DNA from: Methanosphaera sp. | GTDB lineage: Archaea > Methanobacteriota > Methanobacteria > Methanobacteriales > Methanobacteriaceae | Length of the DNA stretch: 6,237 nucleotides | Assembly (NCBI GenBank): GCA_017430835.1 | Contig: JAFRMD010000160.1 | Span: 1 to 6,237, forward strand | Direction: 5' to 3' | In this document: piece by piece, positions 5,367 to 6,237 of the stretch | Layout of the letters: each line of letters opens with the position of its first letter | How positions within the stretch are numbered: position 1 is the first letter of the stretch | Position numbers and translations under genes: made by a program | The notes under the pieces: generated by a model | Databases searched by the model: none | What the model saw: the letters and a program-made list of their open reading frames with translations, nothing else | What the model was told of the DNA's origin: nothing

Positions 5367-6128
5367 ATGTTTGCCGAAACAAAAAAAGAAGTAATAATAG
5401 AACACCCACTAGACATCGTTTATGATACTTTAATTTCCATATTTCCAGTGAAATATTATAAATTAACAAAATACAACCCTAAAACATACAATCTTACAGT
5501 TCTTGATTCATTTAACCCTACATTTATTATGAAAATAAGTTTAAAAGAATATACGCCCAACACTACAATAACTTATTTCCTAGTCAATTATCCACATGCC
5601 ATATTAGACCTTACCGAAGGAGGTAAGCAAGCAATAGAAACAGTTTTAGAAGAATTATTAAATCAACTGGATAAACAACCAAAAATGGAATCTCCTGAAA
5701 TAGAAAACAGTGCCATTGAAGTTGTAAATAAGGACAACTTTGTTAATACTACAAAAAATAAAACACATACCACAAGTATTGTAATTGGATACATTTTATC
5801 CTTATTAAGCATCATTCTTCCACTTATCTCAATAATAAATTATGATCCTGATGATTTTCTTATGGCAATGTTCTTTATTGCAGGTATAGTATGTTTGTCT
5901 TTTGAAATTTCATTATCTGTAATATTGCAGTACTATGAAGATTCAAAATCAATATTTCATGGAAGAATACAATTATGTATCTGTGGACTCTCGCTTATCA
6001 TCTTAGGAATTCTAATCCATCCAATTTTAGCAATCGCGGGTGTAATAATTCCATTATTTACATTAAGGTATTTCTTTAAAAGAGAAAAATCTATTAAGAG
6101 GCTGTGCAACAAAGTCAATTTCAAGTAA
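5367..6128 (+). CDS. uncharacterised protein with soluble N-terminal domain and about four membrane segments
   Basis: I do not recognise this 253-residue protein. Residues 1-102 form a compact soluble alpha/beta domain. A strand (KKEVIIEHP), a helix (LDIVYDTLISIF), strands around KYNPKTYNLTVLD, FIMKISLKEYT and TTITYFLVNY, and a long closing helix (GGKQAIETVLEELLNQL) give an order that resembles small START/SRPBCC-like ligand-binding folds; that is inference. An acidic, polar linker (103-134) leads to hydrophobic segments at about 135-158, 165-190, 201-218 and 219-237, then a basic tail, so the soluble domain is probably cytoplasmic if the tail is too. There is no signal peptide. The start is supported by GTGAT at the right distance. 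The final residues (RLCNKVNFK) are encoded by sequence resembling an insertion-sequence end, so the native C-terminus may have been replaced. No catalytic motif is visible; a membrane sensor or lipid-related role is only a guess. Confidence 0.75.
   Translation: MFAETKKEVIIEHPLDIVYDTLISIFPVKYYKLTKYNPKTYNLTVLDSFNPTFIMKISLKEYTPNTTITYFLVNYPHAILDLTEGGKQAIETVLEELLNQLDKQPKMESPEIENSAIEVVNKDNFVNTTKNKTHTTSIVIGYILSLLSIILPLISIINYDPDDFLMAMFFIAGIVCLSFEISLSVILQYYEDSKSIFHGRIQLCICGLSLIILGILIHPILAIAGVIIPLFTLRYFFKREKSIKRLCNKVNFK
6098..6116. mobile_element. possible insertion-sequence terminal inverted repeat
   Basis: gaggctgtgcaacaaagtc resembles in style the ends of several DDE-transposase IS families, which often begin GAGGCTGT or GGCTGTTGCAAA. 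It is more GC-rich than its surroundings and marks the point where the membrane-protein reading frame passes into about 110 bases of nearly pure A/T. No matching inverted copy occurs elsewhere in the window and no transposase is present before the window ends, so the element, if real, would extend beyond the right edge. Confidence 0.35.
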
Positions 6129-6237
6129 TTTTTTCATACTTCAAATCTTTTTAATTTCTATATTATTTAATATTTTTTTTTATTTTTATTTATAATTTTA
6201 TTATTAAAGTTTAATTGAATTTTTACAATTATTTAAT
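6129..6237 (+). terminator. T-rich tail after the membrane protein gene
   Basis: The bases after the stop codon include T6 (6129-6134) and T9 (6173-6181), enough for archaeal T-tract termination of the plus-strand gene. The whole tail is low-complexity A/T with no coding frame. If 6098-6116 is an IS end, this tail would be the untranslated margin of the element instead. Confidence 0.4.

Overview
The window is very AT-rich, and its Shine-Dalgarno-like sites are of the GTGAT type (complementary to the archaeal 16S 3' end). It carries a large secreted right-handed beta-helix 'adhesin-like protein' (ALP) of the sort that is abundant in gut methanogens. I therefore infer a host-associated member of the Methanobacteriales, most like Methanosphaera and next most like Methanobrevibacter. 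This rests on composition and protein style, not on a database match.

Layout. Positions 133-1169 (minus strand) hold the two halves of a restriction-modification DNA specificity (S) subunit. The first target-recognition domain (TRD1, 639-1169) and the second (TRD2, 133-600) now lie in different reading frames. They can be rejoined by adding one base to an A8 tract (T8 on the plus strand, 651-658). The 5' end is also broken, close to the divergent ALP gene. Positions 1232-2791 (plus) encode the ALP: signal peptide, Thr/Lys-rich stalk, beta-helix coils marked by Gly-Gly, and a C-terminal Ig-like domain. A stem-loop plus T8 terminator follows. Positions 3220-4665 (plus) encode an AAA_14/DUF4143-type archaeal ATPase with clear Walker A and Walker B motifs, a helix-turn-helix and a PD-(D/E)XK-like tail. 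Positions 4666-5366 contain no gene I can defend; they hold a short GC-rich patch and a structured T-tract terminator. Positions 5367-6128 (plus) encode an unrecognised protein with a soluble alpha/beta N-terminal domain and about four membrane segments. Its last codons run through a sequence that looks like an insertion-sequence end (6098-6116). The remainder is low-complexity AT.

How the genes fit together. I see no operon linking them: the intergenic gaps are large, and terminators or promoters separate the units. The window reads as an accessory, rearranging region: a decayed or phase-variable specificity gene, a surface adhesin, an ATPase family common in variable archaeal loci, a gene-poor scar and a possible IS boundary. 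I do not see a clear new multi-gene system. The most testable points are the homopolymer frameshift in the S subunit, the strongly basic adhesin, and the IS-like end forming a gene's C-terminus.
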